This document shows, piece after piece, positions 25,327-35,168 of a stretch of 55,887 bases of DNA. The position numbers and the translations under genes were made by a program. Numbering within the stretch: the first letter of the stretch is position 1; each line of letters starts with the position of its first letter. This DNA is from a virus. The notes beneath the pieces are model-generated. The model was not told where the DNA came from. It made no database searches and saw only the letters and a list, made by a program, of their open reading frames with translations. Location of the stretch: positions 1 to 55,887 of the IMG/VR virus record IMGVR_UViG_3300009151_000088; one strand, 5' to 3'.

Positions 25327-26262
25327 TTAAGTTAATCTCTCAACAAATTTTACAGGAACTTTGCCGCCAAACTTAATTTCACGTTGGGTGGCCATAATTA
25401 GTTCTCGTTCAAAGTCAGTTAATTTCAAAGAATGGTATTGGTTAACTTCAAGGCCGGGAATTTTAAATTCGCGGAGGTCAGTGGTTACCTCAACAAATGT
25501 TTCTCGAAATACTCTATTATTCCCATTATTGTTTTTTAAATCGTTTAAAATATTTTGAAAGTGAACAGGAGTCCAAGTAAGCAATTCTTCAGCCGAATTT
25601 AAAAAATAGGTAGTTGAATCTAAATGTAAAAAATGACAAATCAAACTAGGAGTATGCCATGGTAACATTATTACTGGAACTTTTAATAGGTGGGCCAAAT
25701 GAGCAATTCCCCCCTCGTAGCCAATAACAACATCGCATAATTCATTCAACATAAAAATTTTAGTTTCTATGTCTATTTTTCTACTATCAAATGTAATTAC
25801 ATCGTAGCCCATTTTTTTAGCAAATTGAAATACTTCTGTCCAGTATTCAACAGGATACCATCTATTCTTTGGATACAGGTAAGTTCCTTTTTCAAAGTTA
25901 CTGCTGTCAAACACTTCATTTGAATCGTTGTAACAGGCTAAACCAATACAAGGTTTATTAGGTTTGCCTACTTTAAGTTTTTGACCAAATAATTTAATTA
26001 TATCAACTTTGGGGTAAGAATTAAAAATTTTTGATAAATCACCGATTAACGGTATTTTATCATTTTCAAGTTTATCTTTTTCTATGACTGCTAAAGTTGG
26101 TACATCAAATACATCTTTCATAGTTTTAAACCATCGAGATCCGTGATACTCTGTGGTAACAGTTACAGGTATTGCAGAGTTTGCAAACACTGAAAAAATA
26201 GTAACGTTTGTGCCCAAACCTCTCAGAGAAGTTTCAACATTAATTGAACCGTTTTCAAACAT
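25327..26262 (-). CDS. Glycosyltransferase family 9-like protein (311 aa)
   Basis: The second half contains the nucleotide-binding half of a GT-B fold: CDVVIGYEGGIAHLAHLLKVPVIML (about residues 180-204), the pattern of heptosyltransferase-like enzymes (a surface-polysaccharide family). The first half is short and begins with ENGSINVETSLRGLGTN, so it may be a shortened version. It overlaps the next upstream gene by 8 bp and is probably part of the long island operon. The sugar transferred is unknown. Confidence 0.6.
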   Translation of the reverse strand: MFENGSINVETSLRGLGTNVTIFSVFANSAIPVTVTTEYHGSRWFKTMKDVFDVPTLAVIEKDKLENDKIPLIGDLSKIFNSYPKVDIIKLFGQKLKVGKPNKPCIGLACYNDSNEVFDSSNFEKGTYLYPKNRWYPVEYWTEVFQFAKKMGYDVITFDSRKIDIETKIFMLNELCDVVIGYEGGIAHLAHLLKVPVIMLPWHTPSLICHFLHLDSTTYFLNSAEELLTWTPVHFQNILNDLKNNNGNNRVFRETFVEVTTDLREFKIPGLEVNQYHSLKLTDFERELIMATQREIKFGGKVPVKFVERLT

Positions 26263-28033
26263 TCTTTTCCTCAGTTAACTTTTTATACACATAGTCTGTA
26301 AATTGTTTATAGAATTCCATACGTGGATGATACAGGCCATGTGTATCATTATCCCAGTGTATGTAATTTCCCATACAGTAATCGGAATCAATGATGGAAT
26401 CAAAAGAATTAGCTTCTTCTAATATGTTAACAAAGTTTGGATTGATTGGTTTCTTAGTCCATCTTTTGTAATCATCATATCTTCCATGAATGTATTGTTG
26501 TACCAATCGTCCGTTCAGTCTATCCGCCAGCAAATCTAAAAATTTTACTGAAATGTACCAATGATACAAATTGAAATAATCATTAGCAACATTTACAACA
26601 AACTCATTGTATAATTCAATAGACGGCCAAAATATATTATCAGAAAGCATTACACGTTGTGTGTTGCCTTCGGGTGTAAAAAACATCCATCTATCTGGTC
26701 CGGGTATTCCTACTATGATAAAATCTAAGTCGGTTAAAAATCCAGACTTTAAATCTTTTTCAATTTCAAATACAACATTTTCCATAGAGTTTCCGCTGTT
26801 GGCTCTATTTGCAAAATCTACACCAAATTTATTTGCTAATTGTTTAGCCCATGACAAATTTTGTTGTATACTTTTTAAGTCGGGAGCAATATCTTTATAA
26901 TGTTTATAGCTTTCGTAAAAATTAAATTTTTCTTCACGTTTTCTACGATCTAATTCTTCTATAGGTAGTCTAGGATCGATTAAGTAATCGGCAAGTTCTG
27001 CTCCTTCTGTGAAACTGCAACCATAGGCAACAATTCTATTAAATTTAATAGTCTGCCCGTTGCGTTGTATTTCTTTAGGTTTCCATTTTGGTTCTAAGAA
27101 TTCAATTACTTGCGGTCGTAATGTATGTAAATTTTCTAAAAAGGTTTTTTTATAAAATGCAATATCTTGATCATTAACTATCCATCTACCTTTTAAGAAA
27201 CTACTAATCATAGAAAATGCCGCGGGAGTTGTATGAAAACGATGCATAGTCAGCATTCTTATTTTGCTGTTAACTAATTTGATTATTTCTTTTTGTAAAT
27301 CTTCAATGTCTAGACAAAATTCATCAGCGCACCCGCCATACTGGCCAACTGCCATTGGACTATAGTCATTCTCCCAAGCTAGTTTAGTTTGTGCGTAACA
27401 CCAATATAATACGGCTTCGCTAATAATCATAGGAACTTGATATATATCGTAGTTGTTAAACTTGAGTATTGTAATTAAGTTTCGCACCAGTTGATTTTTC
27501 CATATAAATGGAGTAATATTATATGATTCTGTTAACGTGTTAACATCTAAGCCTAGCACAGAGCAAGCCATTTTTTGATCATCACTAGGAGGATTAGGAT
27601 TTGGACGGTCGTTAAACAAATGAACTAGCAATTTGCCATCTTTGAAGTAATCTTCAAATCTTGTAGGTCGAATTAAGAAATTTTTACAATCAAATAATAT
27701 AGACCATGTTCTGTCTGATCGGCTGGCGGCCCATAATTTAGCTACCTGTTGTCTATGCCAACCATCTGTGGCAGCAATTGTAGGGGCATCTACTACTTCT
27801 ATATTCCAGTTCCACATCAATGGTACTATATTATCTACGCACCATTTATGTGTATATCCGGGATCTACCGGAGGCTGTTGTCTGCCTTGTGTAACACAAT
27901 CTTCAACTACAATAGTCCATTTATACTTCTCTGGATTATGGTCGACCCAATACTTTCTTAAACTAAGTGCATGATAATACAGGTTGGCTAGGTCGCCCGC
28001 ATACACTACTGTTATTAACTCAATGGTCTCCAT
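26255..28033 (-). CDS. Glycosyltransferase-like plus SGNH hydrolase fusion (592 aa)
   Basis: Residues 1-310 start ELITVVYAGDLANLYYHALSLRKYW and carry WSILFDCKNFLI (a DxD-like acidic strand), in the manner of GT-A-type glycosyltransferases (DUF6492-like, from memory). Residues about 330-590 are an SGNH/GDSL hydrolase: block I YGCSFTEG (S in block), N in NSGNSME (block II/III), IVGIPGPDR, and D..HGLYHPRMEFY (catalytic D and H). SGNH enzymes are esterases or acyltransferases on sugars and lipids. One chain may thus add a sugar and edit acyl groups. Confidence 0.68.
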   Translation of the reverse strand: METIELITVVYAGDLANLYYHALSLRKYWVDHNPEKYKWTIVVEDCVTQGRQQPPVDPGYTHKWCVDNIVPLMWNWNIEVVDAPTIAATDGWHRQQVAKLWAASRSDRTWSILFDCKNFLIRPTRFEDYFKDGKLLVHLFNDRPNPNPPSDDQKMACSVLGLDVNTLTESYNITPFIWKNQLVRNLITILKFNNYDIYQVPMIISEAVLYWCYAQTKLAWENDYSPMAVGQYGGCADEFCLDIEDLQKEIIKLVNSKIRMLTMHRFHTTPAAFSMISSFLKGRWIVNDQDIAFYKKTFLENLHTLRPQVIEFLEPKWKPKEIQRNGQTIKFNRIVAYGCSFTEGAELADYLIDPRLPIEELDRRKREEKFNFYESYKHYKDIAPDLKSIQQNLSWAKQLANKFGVDFANRANSGNSMENVVFEIEKDLKSGFLTDLDFIIVGIPGPDRWMFFTPEGNTQRVMLSDNIFWPSIELYNEFVVNVANDYFNLYHWYISVKFLDLLADRLNGRLVQQYIHGRYDDYKRWTKKPINPNFVNILEEANSFDSIIDSDYCMGNYIHWDNDTHGLYHPRMEFYKQFTDYVYKKLTEEKNV

Positions 28034-28685
28034 TTTTAAATTCCTGTTCTATTTTAATTCTATATGTATTTAAATAATTTTCAAGTATGTGGTAATCAGA
28101 TTTTTCATAGTGCTTGCCACAAGGGTCATCATAAACATCTCTCGACGATGCACCATTGCGATGTAAGTGTATATTACCTACAAATTGCAAATCTACAATA
28201 TTTTGATTTTGTTTTATTAGTTCTATCTTTGGTTTTAGATAATAATATCTGCTAAGGTCAGTTAAATTATATCGCTCGCACATATTAACAAATAAATGTG
28301 GAATTGAACGACTACGCAAAAAGCCACTTAACATAATAATGTTAGTAAACAACTTATCAACTTTTGATAGTCGATCTTCAATTACCAAAGAGTCTGTTAA
28401 AATTGCTTTGTAATCTACAGGTGTATTTTCTAACATGGTAGGAGAATATTTACAATACTCTGTACCTTTATTCCAGAACACCATTTCGTCTCGGGTATCG
28501 TAGGTTAACCCAATTATCACAAAATCTGGATTTCCGTTGTTAGCTATCCATTCAATGGTAGTTCTAAATGTTCGCTGATTACTGCCGCCAAACTCTGCAA
28601 GATTGACTATATCATGTTCTGCAAACCACTCTTTGGGATTCCAGCCATGTATAAAACTACATCCATTTAATAACAGAGTTTTCAT
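28020..28685 (-). CDS. SGNH/GDSL hydrolase-like protein (221 aa)
   Basis: Block I is LLLNGCSFIHGW (residues 3-14, catalytic Ser 10), block II AEFGGSNQRTFRT (Gly, Asn), block III IIGLTYDTRDE. The expected D..H near the C-terminus may be YEKSDYHILENY. A member of the SGNH family, probably acting as an esterase or acyltransferase on a carbohydrate. It overlaps the genes on both sides (14 and 29 bp), so it is translated from the same mRNA. Three adjacent SGNH domains here suggest paralogues with different substrates. Confidence 0.65.
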   Translation of the reverse strand: MKTLLLNGCSFIHGWNPKEWFAEHDIVNLAEFGGSNQRTFRTTIEWIANNGNPDFVIIGLTYDTRDEMVFWNKGTEYCKYSPTMLENTPVDYKAILTDSLVIEDRLSKVDKLFTNIIMLSGFLRSRSIPHLFVNMCERYNLTDLSRYYYLKPKIELIKQNQNIVDLQFVGNIHLHRNGASSRDVYDDPCGKHYEKSDYHILENYLNTYRIKIEQEFKNGDH

Positions 28686-29430
28686 TTATTATATTATTGA
28701 TCCACCATGTAGCTATTTTTTTGTGGCCTTCTATGCTAGGATGTTTTATGTTAGTGTATAGATGTTCGTATCCTGGATTAACAATTAACTTATCATGGTA
28801 TGGATAACTGGTGGCTTGTCCCCATGTATCGTTCAATATATCGATTAGTGTGTTGCCTTCTTCTGTTAGACAAATGCTGTCTACAGATTTATATATCTGT
28901 TTTGTTTTTGCAGACTCTCCTGCTAGTGCATTGGTAAACAGATTAAATTTTATTATCTTAACATTGTAAGCTGTGCTTAATTTTTCTAAGATTGCCAACA
29001 AATAGAATAAATCTATCTTAGAAATTTTATCTATGTCCCATTCATTTATTAAATTTCTATCTATCAACGAAGGGCCACTACTGCCGTCTGTAATTTTTTC
29101 AAACTGATGTAATGTTATTCTATCTCGTAACAACGACGTTATTCCAAATAACACTATATCACCTGGAAGAATTTCCTTAGATGCAAGAGCTACTTTAAGT
29201 TTATCTAATTGTGGATAGTTGCCGGAGCCTCGTTCTGCTCTGTTAATTAATTCTACATTTAAATGTTTGGCAATCAAAGATACAAAACTAACATTGTATT
29301 TTAAGTATTCTAATCGTTGATTGTATGTCATGCCATGTGTAGGAGGATTAGTCTTACTAGTATTTGGGTCATCATAGAAATCATCCTGGTCTCCTACAAC
29401 AAAACTATCTCCAAACGCATAAATTTTCAT
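28657..29430 (-). CDS. SGNH/GDSL hydrolase-like protein (257 aa)
   Basis: Block I is YAFGDSFVVGDQDD (catalytic Ser 9), block II ELINRAERGSGNYPQ, block III VLFGITSLLRDR (G and S/N positions), and the C-terminal KHPSIEGHKKIA supplies the HPS..GH motif. All four SGNH positions are recognisable, so it is likely active. The substrate is unknown. Starts one base after the stop of the radical SAM gene upstream and overlaps the next downstream gene by 29 bp. Confidence 0.72.
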   Translation of the reverse strand: MKIYAFGDSFVVGDQDDFYDDPNTSKTNPPTHGMTYNQRLEYLKYNVSFVSLIAKHLNVELINRAERGSGNYPQLDKLKVALASKEILPGDIVLFGITSLLRDRITLHQFEKITDGSSGPSLIDRNLINEWDIDKISKIDLFYLLAILEKLSTAYNVKIIKFNLFTNALAGESAKTKQIYKSVDSICLTEEGNTLIDILNDTWGQATSYPYHDKLIVNPGYEHLYTNIKHPSIEGHKKIATWWINNIINENSVIKWM

Positions 29431-31503
29431 TTACCAAGTTCCTTTGATTATATCGTTATATTCAAAACTTAGATCCATTTTTCTACGTTGATCATTTCTA
29501 GCCAGTTCTTCGTCATAGAGTTGGAAAGTAAAATTAGTTTCACCTTTACTTCCTGGTAGTGCAAGGGCACGGGCTCTCTTAGCCGCAGTCGAATCTGCTC
29601 TAGAATATTCTTGATAGGTCCATGGATTATCTGATTGTACAAATTTAAAATCTAAGCCGGCTGTCCAATTTCCGTTGCTGTCAATGTCAAACAAGATCCT
29701 AGCATTAAAATTACAGCCCATTCTGTTGCCAAACTCATTCATGTCCTTGTCTGCATCAAATACTAAATCAATTTTGTATGCACCACGAGTCCTCCAAAAT
29801 AATCTTAACAATGGCCATATTTCGTTGATCAATGAATCGGCGAATGAACTTATATTAGGCTTACAAATGTTAAAATCAAACTTTTCAAATTCAATTTCCT
29901 TTGGTATCGGATCAGCAATAGACAATTTATAATGGCTTTCTATGCTATGCCTATTGCTGAAATCGTTGTCATTCTCGTTGATCAGATTGTTTAATAGTAT
30001 ATTAAAAGTCTTTAGTCTAATCAAACGATGAACTTTACTATTATCATATTTGGTAGAAATCCAATTACCTTCAAAGAAACTTTTGGCAATTCCGTACTTG
30101 TCTACATCTTGTGCTATGATAGTATCAGGAGGGATTGTAAATCCGTGTCCTGCTGATATCTGCATTAGGTAATTCCTATTGCGCCATATCAGCATCATTG
30201 TTTCGTAGAAATCCTGTGGCTGTTCTGTAGGGAATCCTACAATCCAGTTACTAAACGCATCTACACCTACACTAGCGCCATCTCTAAGATTCTGTTCGAT
30301 TTCATCAACAGTTACACCCTTATCCATATCTTCTAATACTTTGTTGGATCCGGACTCAATTCCGTAGCTGAGACTTAGGCAACCGCTGTTTGCTAAATCT
30401 TTATAATATTCCAAGTCCATGCGCTTGTCATGCCTTGCGTAACCTGTCCAGTGTATCTTCATCTCACGGGCAATAACACCTTTACAGAAAGCTCGTAGTT
30501 CATTTAAGTTACCGTTGACTAAACTGTCAAGGAACCAAATAACATCAACTCCTTTATTATAGTAAAGATCTGCAACTTCATCAAGTATGCTACGAGCCGC
30601 ACGACCTCTATACTTCCAAAAATGTGTTTCACTACAGAATACACATTTTGCTGTGCATCCTCGACTAATTTCTGCATTAACTCCATTGGGCATAGAGTAA
30701 TCAGTAAAATCAAAATGACTGTAATCGGGTGCAGGAAGTTTATCTAAATCTAGACGCTGGCCTTCTTCTTGTTTCAACCAACGCTGTTCAGTATGCCTAA
30801 CACCGGATTCAATTTCTTCTAAGGCTTCTAGCAATAGTTCTTCACCTTCACCCCTAATAACATAATCATATTCAGTGATAGGAGTCCAGTAGCTTTGATG
30901 GCATTGTGGGCCGCCTACCATGATAATAACATTGGGCAATCTCTTTTTTAATTCTCGAGCCATCCACTTGGTAGGTTCTTCATTACAGTAATAAAGTGTA
31001 AATCCAATCACTGTTGGATTTATTTCTACCAGCTTTTCTATGTATGATTCCATAAACGGTTTGACAAACTGATGTAAGTCAGTGTGGTAAGAATCACCTA
31101 TCCATTTCCATTCGCGGGCACCATCCCACGGGTTAAAGTCTAAGCCTTCCCAGTTCTTGTAATCCTTAGAAGCTTTGGCATTCAAATCAAATGCATAAGT
31201 TTTATAGCCAGCAGTTTTTGTAACTGCGGCTAATCTAGCTACGTTATATGGAGGGAAGTTAATTGCCCATTCAGGTAATACTAAAAATGCTATGCTCGAC
31301 TTACGAGTGACATAGTCAATTTTAACTTCAGTTAAATTACTTTGAGGTTTTGCTCGGGCATAAGGCTTTAATGCATCTAATACCTTTTGGTGTTTTGCAT
31401 CATAATCTTCTTCTTTAATTGGTTTGGGATTTATCTTTTTTAAAGTATAAATCTTATTCCAACCATGATTCTTTTTAAGCTGGGAGACGACGGGGTTTTT
31501 CAT
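29431..31503 (-). CDS. B12-binding-type radical SAM enzyme (690 aa)
   Basis: Residues about 70-235 are a cobalamin-binding-like Rossmann domain (FPPYNVARLAAVTKTAGYKTYAFDLN, TVIGFTLYYC, NVIIMVGGPQCHQSY). The usual DxHxxG base-off ligand motif is not clear. Residues 280-460 are the radical SAM core with C283, C287 and C290 in SRGCTAKCVFCSE and the GIESGS strand. The last 180 residues are of unknown type. Radical SAM enzymes use a [4Fe-4S] cluster and SAM to make a 5'-deoxyadenosyl radical; B12-type members often methylate unactivated carbons. It stands between SGNH and twitch-type radical SAM genes and overlaps the next gene by 29 bp. Confidence 0.88.
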   Translation of the reverse strand: MKNPVVSQLKKNHGWNKIYTLKKINPKPIKEEDYDAKHQKVLDALKPYARAKPQSNLTEVKIDYVTRKSSIAFLVLPEWAINFPPYNVARLAAVTKTAGYKTYAFDLNAKASKDYKNWEGLDFNPWDGAREWKWIGDSYHTDLHQFVKPFMESYIEKLVEINPTVIGFTLYYCNEEPTKWMARELKKRLPNVIIMVGGPQCHQSYWTPITEYDYVIRGEGEELLLEALEEIESGVRHTEQRWLKQEEGQRLDLDKLPAPDYSHFDFTDYSMPNGVNAEISRGCTAKCVFCSETHFWKYRGRAARSILDEVADLYYNKGVDVIWFLDSLVNGNLNELRAFCKGVIAREMKIHWTGYARHDKRMDLEYYKDLANSGCLSLSYGIESGSNKVLEDMDKGVTVDEIEQNLRDGASVGVDAFSNWIVGFPTEQPQDFYETMMLIWRNRNYLMQISAGHGFTIPPDTIIAQDVDKYGIAKSFFEGNWISTKYDNSKVHRLIRLKTFNILLNNLINENDNDFSNRHSIESHYKLSIADPIPKEIEFEKFDFNICKPNISSFADSLINEIWPLLRLFWRTRGAYKIDLVFDADKDMNEFGNRMGCNFNARILFDIDSNGNWTAGLDFKFVQSDNPWTYQEYSRADSTAAKRARALALPGSKGETNFTFQLYDEELARNDQRRKMDLSFEYNDIIKGTW

Positions 31504-32671
31504 TAATTAATTCTGCATAAAGGGCTGGCCATAAATCTTCAAAAGAATGTGTTTTATCAGTTAGGTATTGCATTTCAACAGTATCTATCCACATTAAAAA
31601 CGAAGTTCGATCTCTGTAATTTGCATCAATAATACCCTCCGGAGCTTCATCTGGTCTGCTAGTTATTAGTGAATTGTACAGGTTTTTTCTAATTTCTTCA
31701 AGAGCTGACATGTCAAATCGAGTGTTTTTAAATTTTGATATGCATCGATCAAGTTCATCAAGAGCTTTAATTTTTAATCCATCTGGTAATGTAAAAACAT
31801 TTAGACCGGGAATATTTTGTATCACACACCAATATGATTGAGTAAAAATATCATTGCTTGTTAAGAAATCATAATATTCGCATAAGTCAAATGCAGAATA
31901 TGCACAATACAACGGGTGTGCATTTATTTCTTTTGGATTAGTATCTTTAACATACTGTAGGTTAGCAGTTAGTGTTTTCCAATCTGCACCGTGCCGTACA
32001 TATTCAAACTTATCTCCGATGTTTTCAAAACTAACACCCCAGGATACATTCTTATTAGCTAACAATTTTTTAGCAATTGGATTATTTGGAACATCAACTG
32101 ATAGGTTAGTTAATATATAATACCTCTTATCGTGCATCAAATCCAGCAAGTGGTTGTTCTGTTTCTGCAACAAGGGCTCGCCACCTAATAGGTACAACTC
32201 TTCGATAGTATCTTTTGAACGTTCAATTAATGTAAACATCGAATCTTCTGCTGATGCTTTGTTAGCGTTAACTTTAATGCCTTTAAGTGTAGCCCATTTA
32301 GAACTAAAATACTCATAGCAATAGTTACAAGATAGATTACAGGTATTGCTCCATCTTAGATCTAACTTTTGCAGTTTAAATGTATCTTTGGTTGCGTCTT
32401 TAAACTCTCCAAACTTGTGCAATACACCTGTACGTTCTGTGCGGGCACCGTATTGTTCTAACCTTTCACATTGATCACAGCTTGGATGCCATTTGCCTTC
32501 AACAATAGACTGTCGAATCTCAGTGAGCATTTTTCCATGTACAATCTCATCTACTGTTAGTTCATTAATGTTGCCCAATCGTGCGCCAGAAGAACAGCAT
32601 GGTTTAATATCACCATCCGCACCTAGAAACAGCGTGTTAAAAGGGTAAGCACAAAATGTAGTTTCATTCAT
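31475..32671 (-). CDS. Radical SAM protein with N-terminal twitch-like domain (398 aa)
   Basis: The radical SAM signature is at C111, C115 and C118 (SNTCNLSCNYCYEYFSSKW), followed by YLLGGEPLL (GGE motif). The first 70 residues hold Cys 7, 25, 26, 65 and 68 (FCAYP, KPCCSS, SCDQCER), a SPASM/twitch-like auxiliary cluster domain placed before the core. Auxiliary clusters in this family usually help bind a peptide or small substrate. It shares this plan with the 409-, 454- and 478-aa proteins, but sequence identity between them is low outside the motifs. An AGGA ribosome site precedes it. Confidence 0.88.
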   Translation of the reverse strand: MNETTFCAYPFNTLFLGADGDIKPCCSSGARLGNINELTVDEIVHGKMLTEIRQSIVEGKWHPSCDQCERLEQYGARTERTGVLHKFGEFKDATKDTFKLQKLDLRWSNTCNLSCNYCYEYFSSKWATLKGIKVNANKASAEDSMFTLIERSKDTIEELYLLGGEPLLQKQNNHLLDLMHDKRYYILTNLSVDVPNNPIAKKLLANKNVSWGVSFENIGDKFEYVRHGADWKTLTANLQYVKDTNPKEINAHPLYCAYSAFDLCEYYDFLTSNDIFTQSYWCVIQNIPGLNVFTLPDGLKIKALDELDRCISKFKNTRFDMSALEEIRKNLYNSLITSRPDEAPEGIIDANYRDRTSFLMWIDTVEMQYLTDKTHSFEDLWPALYAELINEKPRRLPA

Positions 32672-32695
32672 TGTTATTTCCTATTATATTTTTCT

Positions 32696-33958
32696 TCATT
32701 TAACTTTTTTAAATGTAGAGTTTCCATCATTTAATTCATGTGAAAATATCTTATCAATACTAGATACTTGACCGCAAGTATCTGCACAATATGATAATTT
32801 ACCTTTTGCTACAGATTCTTTGGTCCAAGAATCAGCAAATACTCTGTCCAGATGCTCTGCATCTAATATTTCTTCTAAAGTATGTTTTTCCAAACTAAAA
32901 TGGTCCCAGTCGTAGTCATTCATATGTTTATGTAACTGCAATGTTCTAGTGTCCGTGTACACTCCGTTAAGGTGTGTACCAATATAACAGCAAGGCATTA
33001 CTCTACCAGATTGATCTACAAATATTTCCTTGCCCCACTTGCCCATTTTAGATTTGCATTTAATCTCGCACTTATCGTACTTAGAGTTATCTTCGTTTAA
33101 TATTCTATCTTCATAAACTGTGTTAACCTGTTCTTGAAAATGGTTTAATGTTGATTTAGTTTCTTTAGCCTTACGATAATCTGCAGGGTCAAAAGGATAG
33201 TAAGTTAATGTATCTGAAAAACTGCCTTGTGGATTTTCTAAGTTCCTGTTTTTTGGATCTGTGGGGGCTTCAATAACATACTCTACCTTACCTTCTTTAT
33301 TCAATACACCCATAGGTGTTAGTTCTCTACCATTGTCTACACCTAACGCTTTCTTAGGTACAAACTCGTGGAAACCAAATTGTTCTGCAAGATATTTTGC
33401 TTCTTCAATTTGATGTTCGTTATGTTTAAAAATCAAATAGTCCCAATTGGCAAGACCCCCCGCAGATATAAATGCTGTAAAGTTATCTTTTAAGTTTTTC
33501 CAATTAACATTGCGTCTATATATGTGGTTAGTATCTTCTAGGCCATCAATACTAAATGTTACTTGCCAATAATTAAATCCAGACTCTTTGTTTCTTTTAG
33601 AGAACAACTCTCCTAGTTTCTTCCACCAATCGGGCTTACGCATACCTCCATTGGTATTCATACGAACAGCAGTCTTGCTAGATGACTGCATGATATATTC
33701 GCAGATTTCTAATGTGTCTCTAGCCACGCACGGATCTCCGTGAACTCCACAGAATAATATTAAATTACATTTTTGAAGTATATGAGGAGGAAAGTATTTC
33801 TTAAACTTATCAATAGTAATCTGTCCTATCTCTAAGTCAGGACGAGTTAACGGACTGTTATTATGAAACCTAACACACATCGGGCAAGCCGCATTACAGC
33901 CGTTGGTTAGCTCAATGTGCATTTGACTTAGTTCGTGTTTATTCCAAAATGCTGTCAT
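32696..33958 (-). CDS. Radical SAM protein with C-terminal SPASM-like cysteines (420 aa)
   Basis: The cluster motif lies close to the N-terminus at C21, C25 and C28 (TNGCNAACPMCVRF). GVHGDPCVA replaces the usual GGEP and is a variant. The C-terminal third has additional cysteines (CEIKC, MPCCYIG, YCADTCGQ), typical of SPASM auxiliary Fe-S domains. It differs from the other cluster members by lacking the N-terminal twitch-like part. SPASM enzymes often modify peptides, but some act on sugars. It overlaps the upstream gene by 20 bp. Confidence 0.88.
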   Translation of the reverse strand: MTAFWNKHELSQMHIELTNGCNAACPMCVRFHNNSPLTRPDLEIGQITIDKFKKYFPPHILQKCNLILFCGVHGDPCVARDTLEICEYIMQSSSKTAVRMNTNGGMRKPDWWKKLGELFSKRNKESGFNYWQVTFSIDGLEDTNHIYRRNVNWKNLKDNFTAFISAGGLANWDYLIFKHNEHQIEEAKYLAEQFGFHEFVPKKALGVDNGRELTPMGVLNKEGKVEYVIEAPTDPKNRNLENPQGSFSDTLTYYPFDPADYRKAKETKSTLNHFQEQVNTVYEDRILNEDNSKYDKCEIKCKSKMGKWGKEIFVDQSGRVMPCCYIGTHLNGVYTDTRTLQLHKHMNDYDWDHFSLEKHTLEEILDAEHLDRVFADSWTKESVAKGKLSYCADTCGQVSSIDKIFSHELNDGNSTFKKVK

Positions 33959-35168
33959 TGATTAGTTCTCCATATTCTTTAAATGTTTTAAAAAAGTCCT
34001 GCTCTCTATAAACATCATGTTTTTTAATTGTTTCTAAGAAGGTTTTCCATATCTTTAAATTAGGAGTACCATTTTGTATGAATCCAATGATGCCAGGTAG
34101 CTGGTACCATGCATGAGTGTAATCCTTGTTAATGGACTCTAACTTAGCAATAATCTTTTCTTTGATACCTTTTGGAATATAACTTATATTATAATGCTCA
34201 GGTCCGTGTACTAGATTAAGGTATAGACCAAAGTCTGTAAATTCTTTATAGTAGGCATCAATAATCTCTGGAAGATAATAAATGTTAGCTGTACTGAGTG
34301 TAACACACCAGCTCAGGCTTAGATTGCCATAGGTCTTTTTAAAGTCTAAAGCCTTGCCCATGTTAACACGTACCTCATTCCAAATAGCTAGGTGACGCAT
34401 ATACTCAAACTGGTCTTCTGTGCCGTCTATGCTAAAACTTAGATTCACACTTTTAAAGTTCTTCCAAAGTTCTGTAGCATCCGGCCAAGTTGTTCCGTTG
34501 GTATTATAGTGTAGTTCAATGTCTTTGGCATATCCACGATCAACACATATCTTTAATACTTCCCACATCTTCTTACTTAGGAAAGGCTCGCCACCATAAA
34601 AGTCAAACTGTTTAATAGTGCTAAGGTTATCAATTAGGTCGTCCCAAAAAGGACTCTCGTCATCATACTGTTGATGAAATGGTTTCATCATCACAGAGTA
34701 TTCTTTGTAGGTCTTTGATGTGCTATGATCTAAATCGTAGGCTTCCTTCATCCACTGACTGCTAATAGTAGGATGGCAAGTACGACATTTGATATTGCAG
34801 GTGTTTCCTAGGTTTAATTCCAACTTGGCAAGGCCTGAATAGGGAGTGCGCTCTTGCCACTGTAACTCATGTAGATATCTTTCGTTATCTCGCATACGTT
34901 TGCTCTTACGGCCACCTTCTTCTTCTTGCCAACAGTTAGTGCAGGCTTCATCACGTATACCATTGTCAAGATTTTCTCTAATTGAAACAGCCAAAGGATT
35001 GTCAAAATTATTTTGTATAGAAACTTTACCAATTGAATAATCAGTAGAGCCCATTCTGCGATACTCTTTGGATATCATACAGCACATCTTAGTGCTACCA
35101 TCATTGTTGGCGCTCATGCCATGGAAAGCATTGACACACCATGAGTGTTCATTTTGTTCAGTTATCAT
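33939..35168 (-). CDS. Radical SAM protein with N-terminal twitch-like domain (409 aa)
   Basis: Radical SAM motif C124, C128, C131 (GNTCNIKCRTCHPTISSQW) and FYGGEPFLSKK. The N-terminal domain holds C11, C29, C30, C76 and C79 (SWCVNAF, KMCCMI, ACTNCWQ). The C.P..SSQW tail after the third Cys is shared with the 454- and 478-aa proteins (CPQSSTQW, CSPHLSTEW), so these three form a subfamily. It overlaps both neighbours by 4 to 20 bp, in line with one long mRNA. Confidence 0.9.
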   Translation of the reverse strand: MITEQNEHSWCVNAFHGMSANNDGSTKMCCMISKEYRRMGSTDYSIGKVSIQNNFDNPLAVSIRENLDNGIRDEACTNCWQEEEGGRKSKRMRDNERYLHELQWQERTPYSGLAKLELNLGNTCNIKCRTCHPTISSQWMKEAYDLDHSTSKTYKEYSVMMKPFHQQYDDESPFWDDLIDNLSTIKQFDFYGGEPFLSKKMWEVLKICVDRGYAKDIELHYNTNGTTWPDATELWKNFKSVNLSFSIDGTEDQFEYMRHLAIWNEVRVNMGKALDFKKTYGNLSLSWCVTLSTANIYYLPEIIDAYYKEFTDFGLYLNLVHGPEHYNISYIPKGIKEKIIAKLESINKDYTHAWYQLPGIIGFIQNGTPNLKIWKTFLETIKKHDVYREQDFFKTFKEYGELINDSILE

